This document shows positions 1-8,139 of a stretch of 64,000 nt of DNA, piece by piece. Position 1 is the stretch's first letter. The number at the start of each line of letters is the position of its first letter. Below the pieces are notes generated by a model. It had not been told where the DNA came from, ran no database searches, and was given only the letters and a program-made list of their open reading frames with translations. The stretch is from the NCBI RefSeq assembly GCF_002896965.1, contig NZ_LYMM01000001.1:1-64000 (forward strand). The letters run 5' to 3'. The translations under genes and the position numbers were made by a program. Source of the DNA: Novosphingobium guangzhouense (lineage in GTDB: Bacteria > Pseudomonadota > Alphaproteobacteria > Sphingomonadales > Sphingomonadaceae).

Positions 1-1
1 C

Positions 2-58
2 ACGCCGGACGTGGAGCAGCTGGCCGACGCGGGCGTGCCGCTCAAGGAACTGGTCTGA
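2..58 (+). CDS. 3' end of an unknown protein-coding gene (partial)
   Basis: Only the last 18 codons and a TGA stop lie in the window; the frame enters from the left edge and ends in ELV. The frame is supported by the strong hairpin that follows it within a few bases. The fragment is too short to assign a family. It runs toward the pcaF gene, so the two are convergent. Confidence 0.5.
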   Translation, partial: TPDVEQLADAGVPLKELV

Positions 59-62
59 ACCC

Positions 63-92
63 ATTCCTCCCCGAGAAAGCTCGGGGAGGAAT
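63..92. terminator. Bidirectional hairpin terminator
   Basis: Perfect 13-bp inverted repeat, ATTCCTCCCCGAG / CTCGGGGAGGAAT, with a 4-nt AAAG loop. It sits between two convergent coding ends (TGA at 56-58 and the pcaF stop at 103). There is no long T tract on either side, so strength is inferred from the stem. Confidence 0.7.
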
Positions 93-102
93 TACCCACG
101 GA

Positions 103-1311
103 TCAGACCCGCTCCACCGCCAGCGCCAGGCCCATGCCCACGCCGATGCAAAGGGTAGCAAGGCCGCGCTTGCCGCCGGTCTTTTCCAGCTGATGGACAA
201 GGCTCATGGCGATGCGGGCACCCGACATGCCCAGCGGGTGGCCCAGTGCGATCGCGCCGCCGTTGGGGTTCACATGCGGCGCGTCGTCCGGCAGGCCCAG
301 ACCGCGCATGACGGCAAGGCCTTGACTGGCGAAAGCCTCGTTCAGCTCGATCGCATCGAAATCTGCGATGGTCAGACCAAGGCGGTCCATCAGTTTGAGC
401 GTCGCGGGCAGCGGGCCGATGCCCATGACGCGAGGCTCGACACCTATAGAGGCCATGCCGAGAATGCGCGCGCGCGGCGTCAGGCCATGGGCCTTGGCGG
501 CGGCTTCGCTGGCGACGAACATCGCTGCGGCGCCATCGTTGATGCCCGATGCATTGCCTGCGGTCACGGTGCCTTCGGGGCCGAACAGGGGCTTGAGCTT
601 TTGCAGCGCTTCGATGGTGGTGTCGGCGCGGGGGTGCTCGTCGATGGATACTTCCAGCGTCTCGCCGCGCTTCTTGCCCGGCACGGTGACGGGCACGATT
701 TCCTCGGCGAAGAAGCCATTTGCCTGCGCGGCTGCAGCCCGCTGCTGGCTGCGCAGGGCGAAGGCATCCTGATCGGCACGGCTGATGCCGTGATCCTGCG
801 CCACATTCTCGCCGGTGCGGGGCATCGTCTCGGTGCCGTAGAGGGCATCGAGCGCCGGGTTGACGAAGCGCCAGCCCATCGTCGTGTCCTCAAGCTTCTG
901 CGCGCGTCCAAACGCGCTGTCGGACTTGCCCATGACGAAGGGCGCGCGCGTCATGCTCTCGACGCCGCCGGCAATGGCCAGCGCCATTTCGTCATTGCGG
1001 ATCGCGCGCGCCGCCGTGCCCACCGCTTCAAGGCCGGATGCGCACAGGCGATTGAGCGTGACGCCGGGCACCGTATGCGGCAGCCCCGCCAGCAGCAGGC
1101 TCATGCGCGCGACGTTGCGATTGTCTTCGCCGGACTGGTTGGCGCAGCCGTAGAAGACCTCCTCGATGGCGGCGGGGTCGAGCGAGGGGTTGCGCTCGAT
1201 CAGCGTGCGCATCGGCACGGCTCCGAGGTCGTCGGCGCGGATTTTCGACAGGCCACCGCCGTAGCGGCCGATGGGCGTGCGGATGGCGTCGCAGATGAAT
1301 GCTTGCGTCAT
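103..1311 (-). CDS. pcaF: 3-oxoadipyl-CoA / acetyl-CoA C-acyltransferase (thiolase)
   Basis: Cytoplasmic thiolase of 402 residues, the usual family length. The nucleophilic Cys is C90 in NRLCASG. The NEAFA motif, the GHPLG histidine motif and the CIGVGMG C-terminal cysteine motif are all present. The GCANQSGEDNRNVARM stretch near residues 55-70 is typical of 3-oxoadipyl-CoA thiolases rather than PhaA-type enzymes. It would cleave 3-oxoadipyl-CoA to succinyl-CoA and acetyl-CoA, the last step of the beta-ketoadipate pathway. It is the last gene of a minus-strand pcaI-pcaJ-pcaF run, 70 bp after pcaJ. Substrate preference over plain acetoacetyl-CoA is inferred from the neighbours and that motif. 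Confidence 0.9.
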   Translation of the reverse strand: MTQAFICDAIRTPIGRYGGGLSKIRADDLGAVPMRTLIERNPSLDPAAIEEVFYGCANQSGEDNRNVARMSLLLAGLPHTVPGVTLNRLCASGLEAVGTAARAIRNDEMALAIAGGVESMTRAPFVMGKSDSAFGRAQKLEDTTMGWRFVNPALDALYGTETMPRTGENVAQDHGISRADQDAFALRSQQRAAAAQANGFFAEEIVPVTVPGKKRGETLEVSIDEHPRADTTIEALQKLKPLFGPEGTVTAGNASGINDGAAAMFVASEAAAKAHGLTPRARILGMASIGVEPRVMGIGPLPATLKLMDRLGLTIADFDAIELNEAFASQGLAVMRGLGLPDDAPHVNPNGGAIALGHPLGMSGARIAMSLVHQLEKTGGKRGLATLCIGVGMGLALAVERV

Positions 1312-1339
1312 GTCAGGGTCGTCCTATGCCCCCCTTAGG

Positions 1340-1377
1340 GGTGCGTTGAGTGCCGTTAGGTGCCGTTTGGGTGCCGC
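1340..1377. repeat. Short tandem GTGCCG repeats between pcaJ and pcaF
   Basis: About four degenerate 9-11-bp units beginning GTGC(C)G fill most of the 70-bp pcaJ-pcaF gap. Seventeen bases of it (1356-1372) recur with one mismatch at 59962-59978, also between genes. Function unknown. Confidence 0.6.
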
Positions 1378-1381
1378 GCGC

Positions 1382-2038
1382 TCAGGCGGCTTCGACGGAC
1401 TTGGAAAAGTTCAGGTTAAGGCCGGTAACCCGCTGCAATTCCTCGATTGTCAGCCCTTCGACCATCTCGATGACGCTTGCTCCGTCGGGGCCGACGTCAA
1501 ACACGGCCAGATCGGTATAGACCCGCGATACGCAGCCCAGACCGGTCAGCGGATAAGTGCATTCCTCGACCAGCTTGCTCTCGCCCTGCTTGGTCAGAAG
1601 TTCCATCATAACAAAGGTTTGCTTGGCGCCGATGGCAAGGTCCATGGCCCCGCCGACGGCCGGAATCGCATCAGGCGCCCCGGTGTGCCAGTTGGCAAGG
1701 TCGCCGGTTGTCGAAACCTGGAAAGCACCCAGAACACAGATGTCCAGATGCCCGCCGCGCATCATCGCGAAGCTGTCTGCATGATGGAAGAAACACCCTC
1801 CGGTTAGCAGCGTAACTGCTTGTTTTCCAGCGTTTATAAGTTCCCAGTCTTCCTCGCCGGGAGCAGGGGCGGGCCCCATTCCCAGCAGGCCGTTTTCACT
1901 CTGCAGGAATATCTCGCGCTCGGCTGGCAAGTAGTTGGCGACCTTGGTGGGCAGGCCGATGCCGAGGTTGACGTAGGCACCTTCGGGAATGTCGCGGGCC
2001 ACGCGGGCGGCCATCTGATCGCGGTTGAGGCGATTCAT
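1382..2038 (-). CDS. pcaJ: 3-oxoacid (3-oxoadipate) CoA-transferase subunit B
   Basis: Beta subunit of a family I CoA-transferase, 218 residues, the normal length for a separate B subunit. The catalytic glutamate is E48 in the SENGLLGMG motif, which forms the glutamyl-CoA intermediate. With the A subunit encoded 14 bp upstream it would transfer CoA from succinyl-CoA to 3-oxoadipate. Next to a PcaF-type thiolase and an IclR regulator, PcaJ is the best reading. AtoA/ScoB (acetoacetate) enzymes are close relatives and cannot be fully excluded by eye. Confidence 0.88.
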   Translation of the reverse strand: MNRLNRDQMAARVARDIPEGAYVNLGIGLPTKVANYLPAEREIFLQSENGLLGMGPAPAPGEEDWELINAGKQAVTLLTGGCFFHHADSFAMMRGGHLDICVLGAFQVSTTGDLANWHTGAPDAIPAVGGAMDLAIGAKQTFVMMELLTKQGESKLVEECTYPLTGLGCVSRVYTDLAVFDVGPDGASVIEMVEGLTIEELQRVTGLNLNFSKSVEAA

Positions 2039-2052
2039 TTTATCCTCTCCTT

Positions 2053-2739
2053 TCAGGCAGCTATGGCGATATTGTCAGAAACGATTGGAACAACGCGCTG
2101 GACGAAGATACCCGGCGTCACCACGACTTCGGGGTCGAGATCGCCAAGCGGCACGATCTGCGCAACCTGCGCGATGGTGGTCTTCGCTGCCATCGCCATG
2201 ATCGGCCCGAAATTGCGGGCAGTCTTGCGGAACACGAGGTTGCCCCAGCGGTCGCCCTTGTGCGCCTTGATCAGCGCAAAATCGGCGTGAATCGGGTATT
2301 CGAGCACATAATGCTTGCCATCGATCTCGCGCACTTCCTTGCCTTCGGCCAGCAGGGTGCCATAGCCGGTCGGCGTAAAGATCGCGCCAAGCCCTGCCCC
2401 GGCGGCCTGAATACGCGCAGCCAGATTGCCTTGCGGAACCAGCTCCAGTTCGATCTTTCCGGCGCGATAGGCGGCGTCGAAATGGTGCGAGTCCGACTGA
2501 CGAGGGAACGAGCAGACGATCTTGCGCACTCGTCCTTCGCGGATCAGCGCGGCGACACCGTGTTCTCCGTTTCCGGCATTGTTGTTGATGATGGTGAGGT
2601 CGCCGACGCCGCGTGCGATCAGCGCGTCGATCAGTTCATCGGGCATGCCCGCGGTGCCGAAACCGCCGATCATCACCGAAGCACCGTCATGAATATCTGC
2701 GACGGCCGCAGCGGCGCCGTCGATGGCCTTGTCGATCAT
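2053..2739 (-). CDS. pcaI: 3-oxoacid (3-oxoadipate) CoA-transferase subunit A
   Basis: Alpha subunit of the family I CoA-transferase. It has the glycine-rich GGFGTAGMP loop near the N-terminus and the INNNAG segment typical of A subunits. The ATG at 2739 has GGAGAG seven bases upstream. An in-frame TTG 12 bp further out overlaps that ribosome-binding site and is rejected. This is the first gene of the pcaIJF run and is divergent from the IclR-type gene at 2850. Confidence 0.88.
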   Translation of the reverse strand: MIDKAIDGAAAAVADIHDGASVMIGGFGTAGMPDELIDALIARGVGDLTIINNNAGNGEHGVAALIREGRVRKIVCSFPRQSDSHHFDAAYRAGKIELELVPQGNLAARIQAAGAGLGAIFTPTGYGTLLAEGKEVREIDGKHYVLEYPIHADFALIKAHKGDRWGNLVFRKTARNFGPIMAMAAKTTIAQVAQIVPLGDLDPEVVVTPGIFVQRVVPIVSDNIAIAA

Positions 2740-2786
2740 CCGACTCTCCAAAGGCTTTGATTGATGTTGATTTGCATCTTGGCGCG

Positions 2787-2834
2787 GTCCGGTATTGCGT
2801 CAATCGGTAAACGTTATATTGTCCGGTAATCGGT
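2787..2834. promoter_or_regulatory. Repeated motifs in the pcaI / IclR divergent promoter
   Basis: GTCCGGTA occurs at 2787-2794 and again at 2821-2828. AATCGGT occurs at 2802-2808 and 2828-2834. These direct repeats lie in the 110-bp gap between divergent pcaI and the IclR gene, where PcaR/PcaU-type regulators bind repeated sites. That this is the operator is inference. Confidence 0.4.
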
Positions 2835-2849
2835 TGATTAGGTGTGCCA

Positions 2850-3632
2850 ATGCAGGATTTCGGACAAATGGATGCCCAAGGCGATCCGGAGTTCATGACC
2901 TCCCTTGCCCGCGGGCTTGCGGTTTTACGCTGCTTTGCCGATGGGGAGCGGCCAATGACGATTGCCCAGGCGGCGCGACTGACGGGGTTAAGCCGTCCGG
3001 CGGTAAAGCGCTGCCTGCACACTCTGGTCAGACTGGGGTACGCCGTGCAGGACGGGACGCTCTACGCGCTGCGGCCAAAGGTGCTGGCGCTGGGTTTCGC
3101 GTATCTTTCGTCCAGTAGCCTCGCGATGCGCGCGCAGCCTTTGCTGGACCAGCTTCGCGACGATCTGCACGAATCCTGCTCACTTGGCGTGATCGAGGAG
3201 GACGAGGTCTATTACGTTGCGCGGGCGGAAGTTTCGCGGATCATGTCTATCGCGTTGCGAGTGGGTAGCCGGCTCCCGCTCTACTGCACATCGATGGGCC
3301 GGGTCATACTGGCGGGGCTCGACCGGCCGTCGCAGCAGGCTTACCTACGGCGAACGGAGTTGACCGCGCGCACCGACCGGACGGTGACGGAGCCCTCGGC
3401 CTTGCTGGAGATACTCGATCACGTTGCACAGGAAGGCTACGCGATCATGGATCAGGAACTGGAGCGCGGCTTGCGCTCGGTTGCAGTGCCGGTAATCGTC
3501 GACGGCCGCGTGATCGCAGCCGTCAACATCGGCACGCAGGCAGACCGGGTGACGATGGCCGACCTGCACTCACGCTACTTGCCTGCATTGCGGCGTGTTG
3601 CGCGCGATCTTGCAGCCCTGCGGCCGGTATGA
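2850..3632 (+). CDS. IclR-family transcriptional regulator, PcaR/PcaU/PobR type
   Basis: About 260 residues. The N-terminal winged helix-turn-helix covers roughly residues 15-75 (TIAQAARLTGLSRPAVKRCL recognition region). It is followed by the IclR effector domain with a SRLPLYCTSMGRV stretch and the LRSVAVPV segment found in PcaR-like proteins. The ATG at 2850 has AGG 7 bp upstream; an in-frame GTG at 2844 is the alternative. Divergent orientation next to pcaIJF suggests it senses a beta-ketoadipate pathway intermediate and controls those genes. Confidence 0.85.
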   Translation: MQDFGQMDAQGDPEFMTSLARGLAVLRCFADGERPMTIAQAARLTGLSRPAVKRCLHTLVRLGYAVQDGTLYALRPKVLALGFAYLSSSSLAMRAQPLLDQLRDDLHESCSLGVIEEDEVYYVARAEVSRIMSIALRVGSRLPLYCTSMGRVILAGLDRPSQQAYLRRTELTARTDRTVTEPSALLEILDHVAQEGYAIMDQELERGLRSVAVPVIVDGRVIAAVNIGTQADRVTMADLHSRYLPALRRVARDLAALRPV

Positions 3633-3636
3633 CGGT

Positions 3637-4401
3637 TCAGTGCAAAGGTGTGGTTGCGATGGTTTCGGCGGAACTGCGCAAGCGGTCGAGGTATCGGTCG
3701 ACAGCCACGGTTTCCTTCATGGCCGAGGCGAAATACGTCATTGTCAGCACATTTTCGACGCTGCCGTCACGCACGATCGGGATGGCCAGCGAGGCGGTTT
3801 TCCCGTTGCGTTCGTAGACCGACGGACGCCACGCATAGCCGTTCGTGCGCACCTGCTCCAGCGAACGCAGGAGTTCTTCGACATCGAACATATCGTTGCG
3901 GGTGTCGGGGTCCATCTCGCCACGCAGCAGATCGTGCGCGCAGTTTTCCGACTGGTACGCAAGCCAGGCCATCCCGGTCACGCTGCCAAGCACCGGAAAG
4001 GTGCAGCCAGGCTTCCAGTTGAAGAAGGTCAGCGTCGTTTCGTGATGGGTCGATGCACGGATTACGAAGCGGCGGCCGACGCGTTCGGACAGGAACACCG
4101 GCCAGCCGATCTCCCGCGTCAGATCACTCATCAGCGGTTGCGCGGCGGTGCGCAGCTTCTGCCCTTCGTAACCGCTGGCCAGCGACTGGACGAGAGCGGT
4201 CGGGCGGTAGCGCTTGCTGCGATCTTCGCGCTCGATCATCCCTTCGTGCAGCAGCGTCTGCATGATGCGGAACGCGGTAGGGTAGGGCAGATTTTCATGT
4301 CGGGCGATTTCCGACATCGACACGCTGCCAAATTCGTTGATTGTCCGAAGTACACCCAGGGTCCGGCTGACCGACCGAATGGGAACGCCGCTTTCCATCA
4401 T
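3637..4401 (-). CDS. IclR-family transcriptional regulator
   Basis: 254 residues with an N-terminal winged HTH (SMSEIARHENLPYPTAFRIMQTL) and an IclR effector domain. The C-terminal region with SLAIPIVRDG resembles MhpR-type activators of aromatic catabolism more than PcaR. It converges on the preceding IclR gene (stops 4 bp apart) and is divergent from the M24-fold gene at 4750, with a 348-bp gap. It may therefore control the accessory island to its right. The effector is unknown. Confidence 0.82.
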   Translation of the reverse strand: MMESGVPIRSVSRTLGVLRTINEFGSVSMSEIARHENLPYPTAFRIMQTLLHEGMIEREDRSKRYRPTALVQSLASGYEGQKLRTAAQPLMSDLTREIGWPVFLSERVGRRFVIRASTHHETTLTFFNWKPGCTFPVLGSVTGMAWLAYQSENCAHDLLRGEMDPDTRNDMFDVEELLRSLEQVRTNGYAWRPSVYERNGKTASLAIPIVRDGSVENVLTMTYFASAMKETVAVDRYLDRLRSSAETIATTPLH

Positions 4402-4749
4402 CTGCCTTGCCCCTTTTTAGGCTCATCCGATCGGCTATAGCCCTCATGCCGTCGGTATGGCTGATTGTCTGAGAGCGATGACACGACAGTTTTTTGAAAT
4501 CGCTCAGATCGAATTTGAATCTGTTCGCCTGTCGGACATTTGGCGCTCGATAACACGACGACTGGCGCACCGTGTCGTTGGAATGTGAAAATTGTCATCT
4601 TTAAACAATGATATAGCCGTAAATTTTCAACTAACGAATAACTCGCCGGGTTCTCCGTGACCGTCGCGCACCGTGAGTCAATCATCTCCAGTGAAAGCAA
4701 CTGGGCGCCCACCGACCACTAGGCGAGGTGCCCGTCAGGAGTTGACGTG
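4402..4749. other. 348-bp divergent intergenic region
   Basis: No plausible gene. It is AT-richer than its surroundings, especially around 4590-4640. It carries ACACGAC twice (4481-4487, 4553-4559) and a ribosome-binding site AGGAG at 4737-4741. It presumably holds the promoters of the IclR gene (left) and the M24-fold gene (right). No convincing operator palindrome was found. Confidence 0.5.
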
Positions 4750-6066
4750 ATGATCGATGGTGCGGACTTGTGCGAACGAACGCTGGCCGGGTGGCTGGCC
4801 CCCGAACTGATCGAACATACGCGCCGGGGCGAGATGCTGGTGCACCGCGACCGGGCCGATCGGATCATGGACAAGTACGGGCTCGACGGGCTCGTTGCGG
4901 CGCTCCCCAGCAACATCTACTACCTTTCCAGCCACCTCGGCATTTCGGCGATGATGGGGCGCCATTATTCGAGCTTCGCAGTGCTGCCGCGCAACCGGGA
5001 GGCGCCAGCGTCGCTGATCGTCAACGGATCGATGGTCTATCATCTGGACTACCGGCCGACCTGGATGCCCAATGTCGAGGTGTTCAGCTACCCGATCGGA
5101 ACGGACGCAGCAGGACGGGCTGTTCCCGAACCTTTGCCGAGCCCCTGGGCCAAAGCGATCCGCGAAGACAGCATGACCGACCGTGATCGTCTGCTCATGG
5201 CGCTCTACGCCGAATATGAGGGCAAGACCAGCGTTTCGGCGGGCGGATCGCTGGCGAATGCGCTGGCCAAGGCGGGGCTGACGCGCGGGACACTGGGCTT
5301 CGACGACATGCGCGTTCCTGGCGTGTTAGGGGCCGATTTCCATGGCAGGGCGGTCGATGCGCTCAACATTTTCCGAGAAATCCGCATGGTCAAATCGGAG
5401 CCTGAGATCGCCATTCTGCGGCAGGCGGCAATTCGCAACGAGGCGGCGCTGGATGCGGCCATAGCCACCATGCACGTTGGCCAGCCGCTGCAGGACATCG
5501 ACCTTGGGCACCAGCGCAAATGGGGCGAACTGGGCGGCAAGTCGCTGTGGCTCATCGTCAACCAGCGCGGACTGAATTCAGGCGTAGTCGAGAAGGATGA
5601 GCCGACCAAGATCGACAGCGTGGGCGAGTATCTGGGCTACAAGGGCGACGTTGGTCGCACGATCGTCGTCGGCACGCCGCCCGATGAAGTGGCGCGTCGG
5701 GCAGAGGCGAACACGGCTGCGCTTGCGGTTTTCTATGCGGAAGTGCGTCCCGGCATGACCTATGCACGCGGATCGGAGATCATCCGCGATGTGCTGTGTC
5801 AGCATGGCTTCGAGCGCGGGCTGGGTGGGGCGCATCCGGTAGGACTGGAGCATACCGACCAGCCCTGGCCGGTCGGGAGCGAGCCCGATCCCGCGTACTT
5901 CGAGGAGGTCATGGTGTTCGAGGAGGGCACCGTGTTCACCATGGACATGCCCTATCACGAGGTCGGCTATGGCACGTCCCATGTGGAGGACATGATGGTC
6001 GTGCGGGCGGATGGAGCGGAGGCCCTGTCCTCTACCGATACCTCGCTGCGCATCCTGCCGGCATGA
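4750..6066 (+). CDS. M24 (pita-bread fold) metallopeptidase-like hydrolase
   Basis: About 438 residues: a creatinase/prolidase N-terminal domain then the M24 catalytic fold. Metal ligands can be followed from the ATG: D289 and D300 eleven apart (IDSVGEYLGYKGDVGRT), H362 in GGAHPVGLEHT and E413 in SHVEDMM. The usual Glu of the VEPG segment is Asp here (VFTMDMPY, D399). The AGGAG at 4737 favours the ATG at 4750 over the GTG at 4747. Its stop overlaps the start of an MFS transporter (ATGA), so the two are one transcript. It could hydrolyse Xaa-Pro or an amide/amidine-type small molecule; the substrate is unknown. It does not show the DddP DMSP-lyase ligand pattern. Confidence 0.8.
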   Translation: MIDGADLCERTLAGWLAPELIEHTRRGEMLVHRDRADRIMDKYGLDGLVAALPSNIYYLSSHLGISAMMGRHYSSFAVLPRNREAPASLIVNGSMVYHLDYRPTWMPNVEVFSYPIGTDAAGRAVPEPLPSPWAKAIREDSMTDRDRLLMALYAEYEGKTSVSAGGSLANALAKAGLTRGTLGFDDMRVPGVLGADFHGRAVDALNIFREIRMVKSEPEIAILRQAAIRNEAALDAAIATMHVGQPLQDIDLGHQRKWGELGGKSLWLIVNQRGLNSGVVEKDEPTKIDSVGEYLGYKGDVGRTIVVGTPPDEVARRAEANTAALAVFYAEVRPGMTYARGSEIIRDVLCQHGFERGLGGAHPVGLEHTDQPWPVGSEPDPAYFEEVMVFEEGTVFTMDMPYHEVGYGTSHVEDMMVVRADGAEALSSTDTSLRILPA

Positions 6067-7412
6067 GTGTGGGTACTGCCGAGGTAGACTATCCAAGCCG
6101 GTTGAGGGCATGGTGGGTGGTCGTGGCGATGTTCGCGGCGTCGATCGTATCGGTGATTGACCGGGGCATCCTGACGCTGGTGGTCGATCCGGTGCGGCGC
6201 GATCTTGGCATTTCAGATGTGCAGATCAGCCTGTTGCTGGGGCTGGCGTTCGGATTGTTCTATGCCGTTGCGGGTATTCCGCTTGGGCTCATGGCGGATC
6301 GTTTCTCGCGGCGGCGGCTTCTGATAGTGGGCATCGCGGTGTGGAGCGCGGCGACGTTCCTTGGCGGGTTGGCAGGCTCATTCGGAGAACTGTTCACGGC
6401 GCGTCTTCTGGTGGGGCTGGGCGAAGCGGCGCTGGCGCCCTGTGCGGTCTCGATGATCGGGGATATGTTCCCGCCCGATCAGCGTGGAAAGCCGATAAGC
6501 ATTTACCTGCTTGGACAATCGTTCGCAGGCGGGCTTTCGATCATGCTGACCGGGGCGATTGTCAGCGCGGTTCCCGCAGGCCATTTTGCGTGGATCGGGG
6601 TGCTCGACGGACTGAGCGCGTGGCGTGTGGCATTTGTGCTGTCCGGGCTGCTGGGCATTCCGGTGATCGCGCTGCTGATGACCTTTCGCGAGCCGGTGCG
6701 GCGGGGCTCGGCCAGCGCTGTCGCACGCGTGCCGTTTTCCGATGTGCTGGCCTATCTGAGGCGCAACTGGACCGTATTCGTGCCCTTCTATGGCGGCTTC
6801 GCGATGCTGGTGATGATGACGTACAGCATCAACGCGTGGGGCGCGACATATCTGATGCGTCGCTTTGCGATGATCCCGGCTGAGGTCGGGCAGTGGCAGG
6901 GCTCGGTGGGTATGGTACTTGGCACACTGGGCGCCTTGCTGGCAGGCGTGATCGTCGACCGGGTGTCGCGTCATGGGCATCCGGGAGGCAAGTTCCTCTA
7001 CCTTTTCGCCGTTTGCGCCATGCTGTTCCCGGCGACGCTGATGGTATTCATGCCGACGCCGGCGACAGCGATCATGACGCTGGGGCTTGTCAGCTTCTTC
7101 ATGCCGATGATTGGTACAGGGATGGTGACCGGCGTGCAGGAACTGGTGCCTGGCAATATGCGCGGCATCTGCGTTTCGCTATTCGGCCTGTTCAACACGA
7201 TCACGGGCCAGACGCTTGGCCCTTATCTGGTCGCGGCGGCGCGCGGTGGCGGCGCGGAGGACGGCCATGCGCTGGGTCTGGCCCTGACGCAGATCTGTTT
7301 GCCGGCGCTGACCTGCGCGGCGGCACTCTATCTTCTGGGCTATTTCGCCGTTCGCGCGCGCCTGCCCCACATGCTTTCTCGACACGGGATCGACCATGCG
7401 TTTCCATCGTAA
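6063..7412 (+). CDS. MFS transporter, Spinster-like
   Basis: 449 residues from the ATG at 6063, which overlaps the upstream stop as ATGA. It has about 12 hydrophobic segments, and the loop 2-3 signature is ADRFSRRRLL. The opening DRGILTLVVDPVRRDLGISDVQ and LLLGLAFGLFYAVAGIPLG segments are those of the Spinster-like MFS proteins abundant in sphingomonads. It is an inner-membrane carrier, probably for the substrate or product of the coupled M24-fold enzyme. Its end overlaps the next gene by 17 bp. Confidence 0.85.
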   Translation: MSVGTAEVDYPSRLRAWWVVVAMFAASIVSVIDRGILTLVVDPVRRDLGISDVQISLLLGLAFGLFYAVAGIPLGLMADRFSRRRLLIVGIAVWSAATFLGGLAGSFGELFTARLLVGLGEAALAPCAVSMIGDMFPPDQRGKPISIYLLGQSFAGGLSIMLTGAIVSAVPAGHFAWIGVLDGLSAWRVAFVLSGLLGIPVIALLMTFREPVRRGSASAVARVPFSDVLAYLRRNWTVFVPFYGGFAMLVMMTYSINAWGATYLMRRFAMIPAEVGQWQGSVGMVLGTLGALLAGVIVDRVSRHGHPGGKFLYLFAVCAMLFPATLMVFMPTPATAIMTLGLVSFFMPMIGTGMVTGVQELVPGNMRGICVSLFGLFNTITGQTLGPYLVAAARGGGAEDGHALGLALTQICLPALTCAAALYLLGYFAVRARLPHMLSRHGIDHAFPS

Positions 7413-7881
7413 ACTGACGCTTGCGTGTTGTGTACTGGCGGCATCTTGCGGCTTGCTTGCCGCTGAGGCTTTCAGCAAGGCCAGCGAGGCCGCCGCAGTC
7501 CAGCGCATCATCTGGGCCAAGGAAATGGCCATCTATCAGGGCCGCAGCAAAGGCATGGTCGATTTCTACGTCGACAATGCCTCTCCCAACTTCCTGGCCT
7601 GGACCGCCGGAACGACGACGCCTTTCCGGATCGACAAGCTGCGCGCAGGCAAGATGGCGATGCGCGGGCGCGACAAGGAAGTCATCGAGACGACCTTCCG
7701 CGACTTCAGCCTCTCTGGCGATACCGCGATCATCTATTACCAGAACCACCGCACGCGGATGCCTGACGGCACGGCGGTCAACCAGACATACGATAACATC
7801 CACGTCTGGCAGAAAACGGACGGTGACTGGAAAGTGCTGGCCAGCATGTCACGCCCGATGCACGGCTGCCCGCTGAGCTGA
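7396..7881 (+). CDS. Secreted SnoaL-like / NTF2-fold protein
   Basis: 161 residues with an N-terminal signal peptide (RKLTLACCVLAASCGLLAAEA). The body looks like a SnoaL/DUF4440 alpha+beta barrel with IIYYQNHRTR and a WQKTDGDWKVLASMSR ending. It overlaps the MFS gene, so it belongs to the same operon. A clear paralog lies at 10722-11201; both share the WA.E.AIY.GR, HRTR..DGT and DG.W.V motifs. Members of this fold can be isomerases, cyclases, lyases or ligand-binding proteins. No catalytic residue can be named with confidence. Confidence 0.75.
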   Translation: MRFHRKLTLACCVLAASCGLLAAEAFSKASEAAAVQRIIWAKEMAIYQGRSKGMVDFYVDNASPNFLAWTAGTTTPFRIDKLRAGKMAMRGRDKEVIETTFRDFSLSGDTAIIYYQNHRTRMPDGTAVNQTYDNIHVWQKTDGDWKVLASMSRPMHGCPLS

Positions 7882-7903
7882 ATTCTTCGCAGACGCACTG
7901 GAC

Positions 7904-7937
7904 GATGCCGGCCCGCGAATTTGCGGTCCGGCATCTT
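7904..7937 (+). terminator. Hairpin terminator
   Basis: GATGCCGGCCCGC / GCGGTCCGGCATC form a 13-bp stem with one mismatch and a 6-nt loop, 22 bp after the stop of the SnoaL-like gene. A short TTGT follows. Confidence 0.6.
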
Positions 7938-8139
7938 GTCATATTCACCAGGCGAGAGCCTGCATGCGTAATCCACGTCGCAAGTATCCACGATAAGAAT
8001 ATCTCGATCCGAACGAGTTGGCGGTTGGCGCCCCTCGGGTGAACTTCTCCCCTGTATCCCGCAGCCGGCGTATCCGCCTTGGCCGGGGACGATCGACACG
8101 TCGGTCCAGAACAATCAGATCGAAAAGGGGGCTGTATCC

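Noticed and set aside
193-1338. 381-codon plus-strand frame opposite pcaF
   Set aside because: Shadow of the thiolase; no domain and no ribosome-binding site.
4552-4579. AACACGACG...CGTGTCGTT as an operator palindrome
   Set aside because: On checking, the reverse complement of the first arm is CGTCGTGTT, so the arms do not pair.
4750-6066. DddP (DMSP lyase) assignment for the M24-fold gene
   Set aside because: The length is similar, but the order and spacing of the metal ligands follow the creatinase/prolidase pattern and the rest of the sequence does not resemble DddP.
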